Shown here: positions 39,886 through 52,709 of the stretch, piece after piece
Layout of the letters: each line of letters starts with the position of its first letter
How positions within the stretch are numbered: the first letter of the stretch is position 1
Program-made: the position numbers and the translations under genes
Assembly: GCA_015146655.1 (NCBI GenBank)
Contig: VKHL01000041.1
Coordinates: forward strand, 1-64,000
Direction of reading: 5' to 3'
Length of the DNA: 64,000 nucleotides
Source: Ochromonas danica
Taxonomy: Eukaryota > Sar > Chrysophyceae > Chromulinales > Chromulinaceae
Notes under the pieces: model-generated
What the model was told of the DNA's origin: nothing
Databases searched by the model: none
The model's input: the letters and a program-made list of their open reading frames with translations, nothing else

Positions 39886-42377
39886 ATGGATCTTTCACAA
39901 CCTACAAACGCCGCTGTGGGGGCAGCGCTCTTCGCCTCGAGTGCTCTGCTGCCCGCAGCCTTCGCTCGACTGCGCAGATGGAAACTCTCGCAGCTGAGCG
40001 ACGAAGACCTCGTCAACTATTGGCTTAGTCGGGAACATGAAGACAGCTTCTTAAAAGAAGTGCTCGGGGATAGTTCGTTGGCTTGGGTGAGAGAGGAGAA
40101 TAAGAAAGCTCTGCAGCGCTTGGGAGATCCGACCCTTTCTCCCATGCACTCAGACTTTCTCAACATCTTGGACTCCAAGGAGAAGATTCCCTACGTCGTC
40201 AAGATTGAAGACCACCTCTATAACTTCTGGCAAGACGAAAAGCATGTTCGAGGACTGTGGCGCCGCACTTCCCTTGAGAGCTATCTCGGAGCTGAGCCTG
40301 ACTGGGAGGTTGTCATCGACCTCGACGAGCTGGGGCGAGCAGAGAAAGAGTCTTGGGTCTACCGCGGCTTCCGCTATTGTGACTTAGGCGAGGGCCAGCA
40401 CTCACACCGCGGGCTGCTCTGTCTCTCCAGAGGCGGTTCTGATGCTACCGTAGTGCGCGAATTCGATCTTGTGGCAAAAGACTTCGTGCAAAGCAGTCCC
40501 TTCTTCTTGCCAGAAGCAAAGTCGTCTGTTTCTTGGAAGGATTTGGACACGCTCTATGTTGGGACTGACTTCAAGGATGGTCAGTCCCTCACAAAGAGCG
40601 GCTACGCCAGGCAAATCCGCGAATGGAAGCGAGGCACTGAATTGAGTGCTGCGCCCATCGTGTTCTTGGGCGAAGAAAGCGATGTTGCTGCCTCTCAAAG
40701 TGTCGTTCGCCATCGCGGCCACTCTTTCGAATGGCGCAGGCGAACTATAACCTTTTACACAAGCAAATCTGCTGTTAATTTTGGTACAGACAAATGGTGT
40801 GAGTTGGATGGTTTACCAGACGATGCGTCGGTTTCCCAGTTTGCAGATCAAGCGATAATTTCACTCAGGAGTGATTGGGAAGTGAACGGTGTGCGCTTTC
40901 TCTCTGGTAGTGTGATCGCTACATCTTTGAAAAGCCTCGCATGGGATTACAAGAACGCGACCTTTGTTGTATTGTTTGAGCCTTCCGCGATTGACAGTCT
41001 TCAATCCTTCATCACCACTCGCAACTACCTGGTATTCGATATTCTTGAAGACATATGTAGTCGTCTTGTATTTTGGAGGTATGAAGAGGCTTCTGGAGAG
41101 TGGAGGAAGACTTCTGAAGAGTGTGCGGCCGTGGTACGGGGGATCAGTATCTACGCTTACGATGATAACACCTCAGACCTTTTCTGGCTCACAACCAGTT
41201 CATTTACCCTTGTAAGTGAGCTGCTTACTTCATTCATTCTTACCTCTTATTGTCTTCTTTAAATAGCCAAGCAGGCTTCACTTGGTTGATGCAGAAAGGG
41301 GTATAGAAGGTCTTCATGCTGCGCCTACCGTCAAGGCCCTTCCCAAGATGTTCAACTTGGAGGATGAGCTCGCGGAGGATCAGCACATGGCAGTATCTAA
41401 AGATGGCACAAAGGTACCCTATTTTATTATTCGTCCACGCTCTCATGATATTGTTCGCGACGGTCCCATGCCCACCTTGCTATATGGATATGGAGGGTTT
41501 GAAATCTCTCTCACACCCAACTACACGCCCATTGTAGGCAAAGGCTGGCTTGAACGAAAAGCAGATGGTGAAGGCGTTTCCAAGCACCGCTGCTATGTTG
41601 TTGCCAATATTCGAGGAGGTGGTGAATATGGTCCAAAGTGGCACCAGGCTGCTCTGCGCGAGAAACGCCAAAAGGCTTACGACGATTTCATAGCTGTGGC
41701 TGAAGACTTAATTGCTCGCAAATTAACCGTTCCTGCGTTACTCGGTAACCGTCCTTCATGATGCTGGGTGCTATTATATTGTTGGTTGATTGACGTGTGC
41801 TGACTTGCTGGATAGGTATTCGTGGAGGGTCCAATGGTGGCTTGCTCGTGGGAAATGTTATGGTCCAGCGCCCCGACCTCTTCGCCGCTGTGTGCTGTGC
41901 TGTTCCGTTGTTAAATATGAAACAATACGACAAATTACTTGCTGGTGCTTCCTGGGTCGCAGAGTATGGCCAGCCTGACAATCCAGATGATTGGGCTTTC
42001 TTGCAGAGATACTCTGCTTATCACAATGTTCGGCCCGAAGGAGTTCCTGGAGGCTATCCAGCTCTTCTCATGACGACTTCAACTCGAGATGATCGAGTCC
42101 ATCCTTACCATGCTCGCTGCTTCGCCAAGCGCATTGCTGAAGTGAATGGGGAAGTGATTTCCAGCAAAGACAAGATCGAACGAGGAGAGGTTGTCTACTA
42201 TGAGAACATAGAAGGTGGCCATGGAGGAGCGGCAGACAATCGACAACGAGCGTTCATGGAAGTAAGAGCATCTACAGTATCTGGTTGTGCGTCGACCTTT
42301 TTGTGACTAATTATGCAATTCCAATTGCTGTGGTGTAGGCTTTGTACCTGGATTTCTTATGGAAATCCTTGCGTTGA
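39886..42377 (+). CDS. Prolyl oligopeptidase-family serine peptidase (4 exons)
   Basis: Exons 39886-41211, 41267-41744, 41816-42261 and 42339-42377; introns of 55, 71 and 77 bp; 762 residues. The C-terminal catalytic domain has GGGEYGPKWHQAALRE, the nucleophile motif GGSNGGLLV (Ser near the start of exon 3), the acid in TSTRDDRVHP and the His in ENIEGGHGGAADN. The N-terminal part starts MDLSQPTNAAVGAALFASSA, slightly hydrophobic, and then forms the beta-propeller-type region (WVREENKKALQRLGD, DGTKVPYFIIRP). The family (S9A, prolyl endopeptidase/oligopeptidase B) cuts short peptides after Pro or basic residues. Closest in layout are bacterial-type S9 enzymes that contain 'YGYGGFEISLTP' just before the catalytic core. 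The last exon is only 39 bp and ends LYLDFLWKSLR. Specificity cannot be assigned. Confidence 0.92.
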
Positions 42378-42539
42378 CGTTCTGTTTCATGGTGATGTGG
42401 CAACCGTATGGCTTTGCGCGTAAGCAAGTAGAGCTCAGAGTAAGAGAATATCAAAGAAGAAGTAAGCGGATAATATTATCTCAGATATATACAACCTTCC
42501 GCTTTCTTCGTAAAACAGAGCAGTTGGTGCAGCGCAGGG

Positions 42540-43792
<1,253 letters not shown>

Positions 43793-43968
43793 TCAATTCA
43801 TTGTTCATCTCACTCAAGGCAGCAATTCTCCCAAAAGTTCAATTTCTCCCAAATAAATCACACAGTGACCAGACTGGGAAGAAAAGAAATACATCCAGCG
43901 CGTCATAATAATATCACTCTTGGGGGACGAGGAAAACGAAGAATTCAGTGCGATCCAACTGAAAGACA

Positions 43969-45972
43969 ATGAGCTGGCAAGAGTCAAATGCCGAGAACGA
44001 CGATGGAGCTGATGGGAACCAAGAAGATGAGGGAGAAGAAGAGTTCAGAAACTCCATCGATCGAATCATTTTCCTTGTCGATGCACGCGAGGAAATGTTT
44101 CAATTGAACGCCCACGGAGAGCCCCAGCTGATCAACTGCTTGAAGGTCGCTCTCGAGGTCATGAAGACAAAGGTGATTGCGCAGGATGCTTCTTCCCTAG
44201 GCATTGCCTTCTTTGGCTCGCGCGAGAAGGACAGCGCGGACGGGGCAGAGGGTGTCTTCACCTTCCAGTCTCTCGCTCCGCCATCTGCCGCCCGTATTCG
44301 CCAACTACTGACGCTTATTGAAGATGTGAGCTCTTTCAAGAGAATGATCGGCAGCCAGGGCGCGGAGAAGCGCTCCGTTCCGCTCAAGCAGGCGCTGTGG
44401 ACGTGTTCGCAGGCCTTCGGCACAAAAGACTCCAAGCGCTCGGACTTCAAACGAATCTGGCTGTTCACAAATGACGACAATCCCAATGCTGCTTTTCCTA
44501 TCGAGCAAAAAGCAACGATGACCGTGGCCAAAGACTGCGCTCAGGCGGGCGTGGAGATTTCCTTGTGGCATCTGCAGCGCGGCGCGGAGCCCTTCAATCC
44601 CCGGCTATACTACGTCCCTTTACTTGCCTCGGCGACCATTGATAGTGAAAGCTCACAAGTAGAGGAGGAGTCCGAAGAGATGGTGTCAGCGCGGATGCTG
44701 GGCGCTGGACTCGATGGCTTTGACTCTCTCGTCACTTCTGTGCGGCGAAAGGCCTATCGCCAGCGTCGCATAGGCTCGACTTTGTTTTCCCTCGACCCGA
44801 TCAATACACTGGAGGTGACGCAACATATGGCAGTTCAGGTATTTAAGGAGGTGCACGTGGCCAAGAAGCCACAGTACGTCATCCTCAGTGCTGCGACGCA
44901 CACGCCGCTGCAGACAGTGACTCGCTACTACGACGAAGCCACTGGCGAGGTTTTGGAAAGCAAAGAGTTAGAGACCTTTGTAGAGGCAGGTGGCTGTGCG
45001 GTACGACTGCTAAGTGAGGAGGTTGACTCTTTGCGCGCGATTGGCAATGTGCCTGGCGTTGGCATCCGATTGGTCGCATTCTTGCCCAAAGCCTGCCTTC
45101 CACCTCATCTGCGCTTGGATGGCTCTTATTTACTCTATCCTAACGAGAAAGCCGTCCAGGGCTCCGCAGCTCTCTTTGAGGCTTTGCTCCGTAGCTGCGC
45201 AAGTCGCGAAGTGTTGCCACTGGTGCGCTTCAATCGTGTCGATCGAGCAATGGCGCGCATGGCAGCTCTCTTGCCGCAGTTGGAGGAGGTGGATGAAGAT
45301 GGGTGCCAACTCAGGCCTCCAGCATTCCATATCTTGCAATTGCCCTTTCTGGAAGACCTTCGCTTCTGTCCCTTGCCGTCAAATACCACTCAAGAAGGAG
45401 AGAATGATAATGGCGACGAAGTTGATCATATTCCTCACTTCCTGCCGGAAGAAATACACAAAAATGCTCGAGATCTTGTTCAAAAGCTGGGCCAGGTGTG
45501 GCCCGAAGACTTCCGCTATGACCGTGATTTCGAGAATCCTGCATTGCAGCAGTTCTATGCAGTGCTGCAAGCTGTGGCACTCAACAGCGAAGATCTTGAA
45601 TGGCAGGCTGCGCGCGATGATATGCTACGGCCCAGTGCTGCAATGAGTGATCAATGCACTTCTCTTGCTACATCTTTGAGGCTTTCCACGGGCCTTCCGG
45701 AGCCTGGAAGTGAACCCGAAAAAGCGGCGAAAGCCCCCGCCAAGAAGCGAGCTGCGACAGGGGAAGCCTCGACATCTGGCACAACCAAGCGAGCCAAAGC
45801 TGATCAAAGAAAAGAGACAGATTTCTCTGAAGAGAACATCCAGCGCTGGGCTGCAGCGGGAGAATTGCTCTCCTTCACATTGGCCCAGCTGAAAGACATG
45901 TGCCGCACACTTGGGATTCCGATTTCTGGCACAAAAGCCGACCTTGCCAGTCGTATAACTGCTCAGTGCTAG
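43969..45972 (+). CDS. XRCC6: Ku70, DNA end-binding subunit
   Basis: 667 residues, single exon. The N-terminal alpha/beta domain starts with IDRIIFLVDAREEMF (vWA-like), followed by the ring-forming Ku core (ITLEVTQHMAVQVFKEV-type segment around 275-300, then GVGIRLVAFLPKACLPPHLRLDGSYLLYPNE) and a C-terminal helical arm. A basic linker precedes a SAP domain at about 633-663 (LAQLKDMCRTLGIPISGTKADLASRI), which is what separates Ku70 from Ku80. Ku70 with Ku80 binds broken DNA ends and starts non-homologous end joining. The gene lies head to head with GCN5, 185 bp apart. Confidence 0.92.
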   Translation: MSWQESNAENDDGADGNQEDEGEEEFRNSIDRIIFLVDAREEMFQLNAHGEPQLINCLKVALEVMKTKVIAQDASSLGIAFFGSREKDSADGAEGVFTFQSLAPPSAARIRQLLTLIEDVSSFKRMIGSQGAEKRSVPLKQALWTCSQAFGTKDSKRSDFKRIWLFTNDDNPNAAFPIEQKATMTVAKDCAQAGVEISLWHLQRGAEPFNPRLYYVPLLASATIDSESSQVEEESEEMVSARMLGAGLDGFDSLVTSVRRKAYRQRRIGSTLFSLDPINTLEVTQHMAVQVFKEVHVAKKPQYVILSAATHTPLQTVTRYYDEATGEVLESKELETFVEAGGCAVRLLSEEVDSLRAIGNVPGVGIRLVAFLPKACLPPHLRLDGSYLLYPNEKAVQGSAALFEALLRSCASREVLPLVRFNRVDRAMARMAALLPQLEEVDEDGCQLRPPAFHILQLPFLEDLRFCPLPSNTTQEGENDNGDEVDHIPHFLPEEIHKNARDLVQKLGQVWPEDFRYDRDFENPALQQFYAVLQAVALNSEDLEWQAARDDMLRPSAAMSDQCTSLATSLRLSTGLPEPGSEPEKAAKAPAKKRAATGEASTSGTTKRAKADQRKETDFSEENIQRWAAAGELLSFTLAQLKDMCRTLGIPISGTKADLASRITAQC

Positions 45973-46544
45973 TTGTCTTTCTCCGTTCGCTTTATTAAAC
46001 TTACATACCCATTCATTCACACTTCTCCAAACAAAGCGATGCATTTCAAATTGTTAATGGAGTCCCAAAATTCTCTTACACTGTTAGACTAACTCTGTAA
46101 GAGTATTTTGGGACTGACCTCCAGACAACATATGGCTGTCTTATGTGTTGGACCCGTACTGCAAAGGTCACAAGATGGTGGACGAAGTGAAGCAGCATTG
46201 TTGACAAGCTAAGGGCTTTGGTAACTACCATCAAGCGCTACTACCAGCACACCTACTCCTTCGCCGACTTCGCAGTGATTTGGCAAGAAATTTGATCCAC
46301 AGTATCATGTTCGCTATCCCCTGCGTTCTTGGTCTTTGAAAAGACCTCGAGCGGAAGAAGAGAAAATGAGTCAACTATTGATGAGATTGAACAAATATGT
46401 TTGTATTTACGCTTGAAGTTCTGATAATTACAATTAACTTTGAAGACGTTAACTTAATAGGTCAAAATATCGGGTCTCGTATCGGGTCTCGGCTATTTCG
46501 ACCCAAGTCTCGATCGACCCCAAAAAACCGATCGATACTAATGC
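45973..46544. other. Intergenic region with a hairpin and possible transposase scrap
   Basis: Holds the inverted repeat at 46061-46115 and, from about 46140 to 46310, a short coding-like stretch on the plus strand reading YVLDPYCKGHKMVDEVKQHC before a stop. The latter vaguely resembles the end of a hAT transposase, but it is short and may be chance. From 46480 onward the sequence is low in pattern. Confidence 0.5.
46061..46115. repeat. Perfect-arm hairpin (20-bp inverted repeat)
   Basis: Arms at 46061-46080 and 46096-46115 pair at 19 of 20 positions around a 15-base loop. It lies about 90 bp behind the Ku70 stop. It could be a transcription terminator/3'-end structure, a MITE-like remnant or an attachment-type palindrome; no flanking duplication is obvious. 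Confidence 0.85.
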
Positions 46545-49500
46545 CTACTTGTTAGAACTCTTTAGACTGGCCACGGCTTCCACGGTGACGCGTTTCATGG
46601 CATCCGCGGAGGCCTTCGGGATGAAATGATATCGTCCATTGGCCGCCGTCGCAATCTCCTTGGCCATACCAGTGCTTACAAACTTGTTCTCGGTGTCGAT
46701 CACAAGGAGTTTGATATTTTGCATGGCACCGATTTGTTTGGCAATTGTGATAACCTCGTCTTTCAGCTTCGTGCGCAATTCTTTCTTTTCCGCATCGGTA
46801 AGTTTCTTCTCTTTTCCAGCCTCTTCTGGCTCAGCTGTACCGAGACTGACATCGAGAGGCACATTGGCTCGACCATCAGAAATCAAGACGATCACACAAC
46901 GACCAACATCTCCCGATGACATTGCGTTCATTCCAGTGCGAACAGCTTGAGTCAATGCATGGGCTAAAGGAGAGCCACCACCACAGGGCATCATGTCTAA
47001 TCTATTCTTCGCAAGCGCAATGGACCGAGTAGGAGGCAGGAGGACTTCAGCCTTCTGACCTTGGAAGGGGATAAGCGCAATCTTGTCGCGACTCTGGTAG
47101 GCCTCAGTCAGCAGGGCACAAGCCGCACCTTTAGCAGCATTCATACGATTCAGAGCCATAGAACCAGAAGCATCGACGGTGAAGATCAGAAGAGAGCCAG
47201 CCTTGCGAGACATGAGCTTGGCGCGCACATCAGAAGGCTCCATGTAGATTCGTTTGGGGTCAAGCCCCTTAGCGGCAGCGTCTTTGCGGCGCCAGTGTTG
47301 ATTCTTCGCAGCCTCGCGAAGAGTGGCATCAATGGCGACACGTAGAGGCTCTCCTTCCTTTGGCATGACAGGTCGCAAGTAACGTCCGCGGTCCCTGGAG
47401 AACAGCACCCCACTCTTACCACCTTTGCCAGCCTTCTGCCTTCCACCAAACTGTGAAATGCACCACAAAGACTCCATTAGCACAGAGAAAATCAGTCATT
47501 CTAATCAACCAAGCCAACCTTGAGCATATCATCCTCCATCGGCACACCCACGGCATCAAAGATGAACTCTTCAGGGATAGAAGGCTCTCCCTGCTCCTCT
47601 TTGTCCTCCTCTTCATCTTCATCACGATCCTCCTCGTTATTATCCTCTTGGTCATCTTCTTTGTCTTCATTCTGCTTTTGGTCCTCCAAGTTATTTTGAG
47701 GCTTTGGTGCAGGAGCAGGAGGGGGTGGAGGAGGAGGCATCATATCCTCCTGGTCCATATTCTGCTGTGCAAAGCGACTGCGAGGGATAATGGCGAGTTT
47801 GACAGCGGTACGCAGATCATCTGCACGTACAGGGGCATCTTCTAGCGCAGCGGAAGCCGTGGCCACACGAGCAGCAGCGATCTCAGCGCGATGACCTTCG
47901 CATCCGCCGCGAACAGCTTCCTCGCAGAGGTAGAGCAGCTGGTCCTGGGAGATCTTCGTTCCCTTGAGATACTCGCGCGCGAAGACAATAGCGGACTTGA
48001 GCTGCTCTTCCTTCTCGTAGACTTCACTTAACTCTTTGGGATCCATGCGTCCCTCAGCGAAGGCGAGGACACGATTCACAGCTTGTACGCGCTCCTCGAG
48101 AGAGAGCGGCTCGGAGTCCGCGTTGAGGGCGATGCCGATGCGATCCAAAAAGATGTCCTTTAGCTCACTGTCCTCCGGATTGAGCGTTGCGATGAGGACA
48201 GGCTTGCAAGGATAGCGAACAGAAATGCCCTCTCGCTCGACCAAAACAAATCCGTCCGTCACAGCTTGGAGCATCATTGTGGCCAGGTCGGTGTCCAGAA
48301 GGTTGAGATCGTCCACATAGAGGATGCCGCGGTGTGCGGCTGCCAGCAGACCAGGAGTAAAGAAAGTCTGACCTGTCTCGAGCGTCTTCTTCACGTCCAC
48401 AGAGCCAAAGAGACGATCTTCCATCACATTGACGGGCACTTGGACGAAGGGACAGGGCACGATCTCGCGCTCGAGGTCAGCCAGCTGCTTTCCTTCCTTC
48501 TCAAGGCGAGCGCGCAAAAAGTCATCTATTTCGATATTGGTTGCTTCAGGGGAAACGTTATACTCGGAGCCGCGCACGACTTCGATGGGTGGCATCACGC
48601 GGTGCAGAGCGCGTGCCATGACTGACTTGCCCGTGCCCTTGCCACCCGATATTGCCACACCACCAATCTTGGGGTTGACAGCGAGCAAGATGAGCGCAGA
48701 CTTGATGGTCTCTTGTCCTATGACGAGGTTCAGAGGCATGTCCAGCTTGGTCTTGGACTCGGAGGTGATCTGTAGCGAGGGAGAGCTCATCGCGTTCTTC
48801 ACTTTGGCCTCGTCCAGGCCCAGGAAATGCACAGAGGGAGACTTGAGCGCGTCATAAGTCTCTGTTCCTTTGCGCGCCAGCATAATGATAGAAGGGGATA
48901 GGCTGGGGTCCACGGCGGCTGAGTGACAGAAGGAGGAGGAGGTGAGGTAGAGTTTGACGAGGGCGGGAAGCACTTACAGTCTGTCCTTCCGCCATTGACG
49001 TTGCAAGAGGGTGAATCGAAAGGGTTCATGCCGCCCTGATCCTTGTTAAACTTGATGATAGAGGGAGAGTCGAAGGCGTTCGTCACCTGTTAGCGTCACA
49101 GTGAGAATTAGCACAAAACAAGCACAATAGCATGCAGATAAAGACATGAAATATCCTCGCACTGCCATGTGGACTAACTCAACACATGCACACAACACAC
49201 AGAGTTGTTGCAGACTGACTGACTGACTGACTGGGGCAGTCGCCAGAGAGATGAGAGGCACCTACCTTGAGTAATTTGGCCGTTGTGGGATCTACAGCCA
49301 CCATGTGCAAGGCTACAGCGAGGGAGTACATGCATTAATTGACAGCGAGGGAGGAGGGGAGGAGGAGTCAATCAATCAAACCTGCTGCACGTCGGATAGA
49401 AATCGAATTGCCATAATTTGCTGGTAGACGGAAAGAGAAAGAAACCGCCAGACAGACAATGAGAAGGACAAGTCGTGTTGCCAGACCTTCTTTGGATCGC

Positions 49501-49561
49501 ATGGAGGAAGAGGAGAGGAGATGGCCAAGCACTCACTGTGGCGCGATGCCTTGCCGAGCAT
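46545..49561 (-). CDS. chlD: Magnesium-chelatase subunit ChlD (5 exons)
   Basis: Exons 49561-49537, 49312-49266, 49086-48978, 48918-47519 and 47450-46545; 828 residues. ChlD joins ChlI and ChlH to insert Mg2+ into protoporphyrin IX, the first committed step to chlorophyll. The AAA+ part begins LNLVIGQETIKSALILLAVN with GGKGTGKSVMARAL as P-loop, then the Pro-rich/acidic linker (PPPPPPPAPAP, Glu/Asp runs) and a C-terminal vWA domain with the metal site VDASGSMALN. Unlike many ChlD proteins, the P-loop is intact. The last intron joins DMLK to FGGRQKAGKGGKSGV in frame through a GTTGGC donor. The two small 5' exons are tentative, and no clear signal/plastid leader is visible, so the true N-terminus may lie further upstream. 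Confidence 0.92.
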
Positions 49562-49712
49562 CCTCTTCAATGCCTCCTTAACTTAACTTCACGCGCTCTT
49601 AAGTTAATACAGAAGAGTTAAGTTAAGAAGAGAGTGAGTCTGGCAGCGCGGGGTGAAGCGCGATCTCTCTCTGTTGTCTGTCTGTCTCATTGTCATCCTC
49701 TCCATCCAGTTC

Positions 49713-51606
49713 ATGGCAACCCTTCCAGGCCTTGCGAAAAGATTGGTCCTCTTGATTGGCTGCCTTGCCCTTGCCTTGTCTCTACGCTTGAGGCAATATT
49801 CGGGACGCAGAGTTCTGCATGATCGTCTTCTTACATCATGTGGCTCTGCAGCAGGTACAGTAGCACTCCATTGCAAGCTTGTTGCACACTCACTCTCACC
49901 CCTCTTGGACTCTCTCCGCAGGCTCAGGATCGTGTCTCTCTCGCCTCCAAGCCACGCGCACCACAAGTGAAGACGAGGCAACCCCGACGAAGCCCAGCAG
50001 GGAGAAGGGATTCAAGAAGGAGGAGCAGCAGATGAAGGAAGAGCAGCTGCAGAAGACAGAGAGCGAGGAGGATAAGGACGAAGTGTCGCCTCTGAGAGGT
50101 GTGGCCCCTGAGGTGGTCTTCTTCGGAGAGCCTCGCCTGCCTCCCCCCGCCGCCGCCGCGCGCGACACCATCAACCACGGGACTCTGCTTGGCTGGGCGA
50201 GGCACGGCCATGTGGCTCCTCGGAACTCCGCTGAGCGTCTTACTCGTGTGTTCCCTCGAGGCCAAGCCCACCCCGAAGCGGCGCGCTACCGCTTGACCTC
50301 TCAGCAGCTGACCTATGAAGCCATCCGCGCGCGCTTCGAGGAGGTGATGTGGGATTTGGAGGCTGCCAAGGCCTTCCTTGAGGCCAATGTCGACCTGGTG
50401 CCGCCCAAGCTCTTCCTGCGCACTCTCACTGCCGAGAAGCTCTCCCACCAGAGCAGAGGCGACTTGGAGAAGATGCGCCACCTCCTGCAGATCCGTGATC
50501 GCTGCATCCTGGCGCACGATCAACTCTTCTTCCCTCTTATAATTGAAACGAAGAAAGCGGAGTCGCGAGTTATGACTTATCTTAATCGTCCGGAACTCGC
50601 GACCGCTGCGCAAGGGTGGGACACAGTCGAGCTGTCCCTGCTGTTCACCACATTTCTAGCCGCGAGAAACACCTGGGACGAGGCAGTGCAGAATGTGGTG
50701 AAGAACATCGAGAAGGAAACGAAGGAGACTGTGGAGTATTTGAGAGAGTCTGTGCGACGAGAGCTGACCTTCACAAGGCTGCGCTCTCCCGCAGTGACGG
50801 CGCAGATCTATCGCAATGCCTCTCTGCTCATCCAGCAGACCATGCCCGATGCCTATGCCAAGCTTCGCCCAGAGATCCAGCTTTTGCATGAGGTGAGCTT
50901 TCTGCCGCAGAACGTGGACGAGGAAGAGCAACGAAAGGCGGTCGTTCGCGACTATATCACTTCTGTCTTCTGTCCACGCCAGCAGCTCACTCTAGAGGAA
51001 GTGAAACAAAGTCTACGAATCTATTCCGCGACGCTGGGATCCATGCAAGGCACTGACTACAGTGAGCTGCACGCAATAACCGATGAGCTGTACTATGATC
51101 TGTGCTCTGATGAGGAGGCGGAGGAGACTGATCGCTGGTACGCCGACTACATTGAGAGGACCGATTACGGCTTCGAGACCTACGAACCAGACACCGTTCC
51201 TTCGTTAGTCCAGCTCGAGCTGCGCACACAAGAAACCAGCAGTTCGGTGCAGAACTTTGCCAAGGACCTGGGCGTCGCTGTGCCAACTACGCCTGCATTC
51301 GCGGGCTTACGACCGAAGAGCAGCGAGGTGGGAGATTGGCTATCTAATGACCCTGCCTGGGATGAATTTCCCTATCGAAATATAGTCGAGGTCGCTGAAG
51401 ACTTCCGCGCTGCTTACATTAAACAAGTGGAAGCGCGCAAAGAGGAACAGCTCAAGTCTGGCATTGTGTGGCGTGAGTTTGCTGGCTTGAAGAAGCAGGA
51501 GGAAGGCATTCGCTCAGCGTCTGTATCGGCTCTCGACTACAACATTGACTACATTCGCTCCACAAATGTCCTGGAGGAGGAGAAGGAGGACGAAGAACAG
51601 CAATAG
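49713..51606 (+). CDS. Unknown protein with signal/transit-like leader (2 exons)
   Basis: Exons 49713-49854 and 49922-51606; 67-bp intron; 608 residues. The N-terminus is hydrophobic with nearby basic residues (LAKRLVLLIGCLALALSLRLRQ), followed by a Ser/Arg/Thr-rich stretch, which fits an ER signal peptide plus plastid transit sequence. The mature part is mostly alpha-helical and charged, with FEEVMWDLEAAKAFLEANVD, TAEKLSHQSRGDLEKMRHLL and a Tyr/Asp-rich region near 430-450; no cofactor or catalytic motif is visible. A plastid role is inference from the leader and from the adjacent ChlD (divergent, 151 bp between starts) and FCP genes. Family unrecognised. Confidence 0.72.
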
Positions 51607-51791
51607 ATCCTAGCTGTGACCCTATAGCATGCCGATAGTTGTTTAATAACAGAAAACCGAATACCGGGTAGTAGTCGATACATATGGTATTAAAATGTTA
51701 GTTAGGTTAGAAGAGAACTATAGTCAACGCGCCATGGAGCAGGAGGAGAGCGCTTAGATGGGGATACACTGTCTAAGAGAGACGAAGTATC

Positions 51792-52481
51792 TTAAAAGGA
51801 GTAGGGCAGGCCCAAGATGTCATTGATGACGTAGGGGCGGCCGTCAATGAGCTCGTGCACGACGAGTGCGAAGATGCCCATCATGGCGGCACGGCCGTTG
51901 TTGAGCTCAATAGCTCTCTTCTGGAGCTTCTGCTCCTCAGTCTTGACCCAGTTAGGATAAGGCAGGCCAAAGTCGCCAGGGAAGGATCCCTCCACCTGCT
52001 TCCAGCCCTTCAGCTCCCACCATCCGATGGAGAGAATGATCTGAGCGAGGCCGAGGGCAGGCACAGAGGCCAAGCCATGGAGTCCATTGGGCAAGTCAGC
52101 GAACTTCAAGCCTTCCAAATCAAGGTAGCCTGGAAAGCGGACGTTCTGCTGGACGATATGTCCCAGCACGGCGAGCATGGCAACACGGCCGTGCTTCAGC
52201 TCACAGAAGCGCAGACGGTTGAACTTGTCGACATCGCCATCCTTCAAGAGGCCAAGAGGATCAAAGAAGCCAAGAGGAGGCTGAGCACCAAGCTCGGTCT
52301 CGAAGGCCATCTTCAAGGCGCTGGACTGCACAGTCTTGGTCACAGGCGCGAAGGCCAAAGCTGCAGCCACAGCGAAACAAAATTAGCCTTTTACTGCGAA
52401 TGTCAATTATCACCCTGGAAAATAAGTCATCCTCTACTTACCGGAGATCAGAGAGGCGAGGAAGACCACGGCGCGCATCAT
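51792..52481 (-). CDS. Fucoxanthin chlorophyll a/c-binding protein (2 exons)
   Basis: Exons 52481-52442 and 52360-51792 with an 81-bp intron; 202 residues. The two chlorophyll-binding helices are clear: FCELKHGRVAMLAVLGHIVQ and AIELNNGRAAMMGIFALVVH, each with the Glu and His/Asn ligands. The FDPLGLL segment and PGYLDLEGLKF also fit the FCP family. The leader is MMRAVVFLASLISALAFAP: signal peptide and ALAFAP, the heterokont signal-peptidase/plastid-import motif with Phe at the transit-peptide start, rebuilt only after splicing. It is a thylakoid light-harvesting antenna protein in complex plastids. Subclass not determined. Confidence 0.95.
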
Positions 52482-52709
52482 GTTTGCAAGCAAGTCGGAG
52501 CTATTAGATAATTGCTGGATTGGTGCAATTCCCTTTCGCCGCCCTGCCGCGCCGCTTGAACGCAGAAGATCTCGCTCGGTCTGCCTGCGTGCCTGCGTTG
52601 GCTCCCAGGCTGCCAGGCTGCCAGACTGCCAGAATGGCAAAAGTTGGCAATAGCTGTCATTATAGCGCGCCTCTCGTCTCCATCATTTTCTTATCCAAAC
52701 AAGCAAAGC

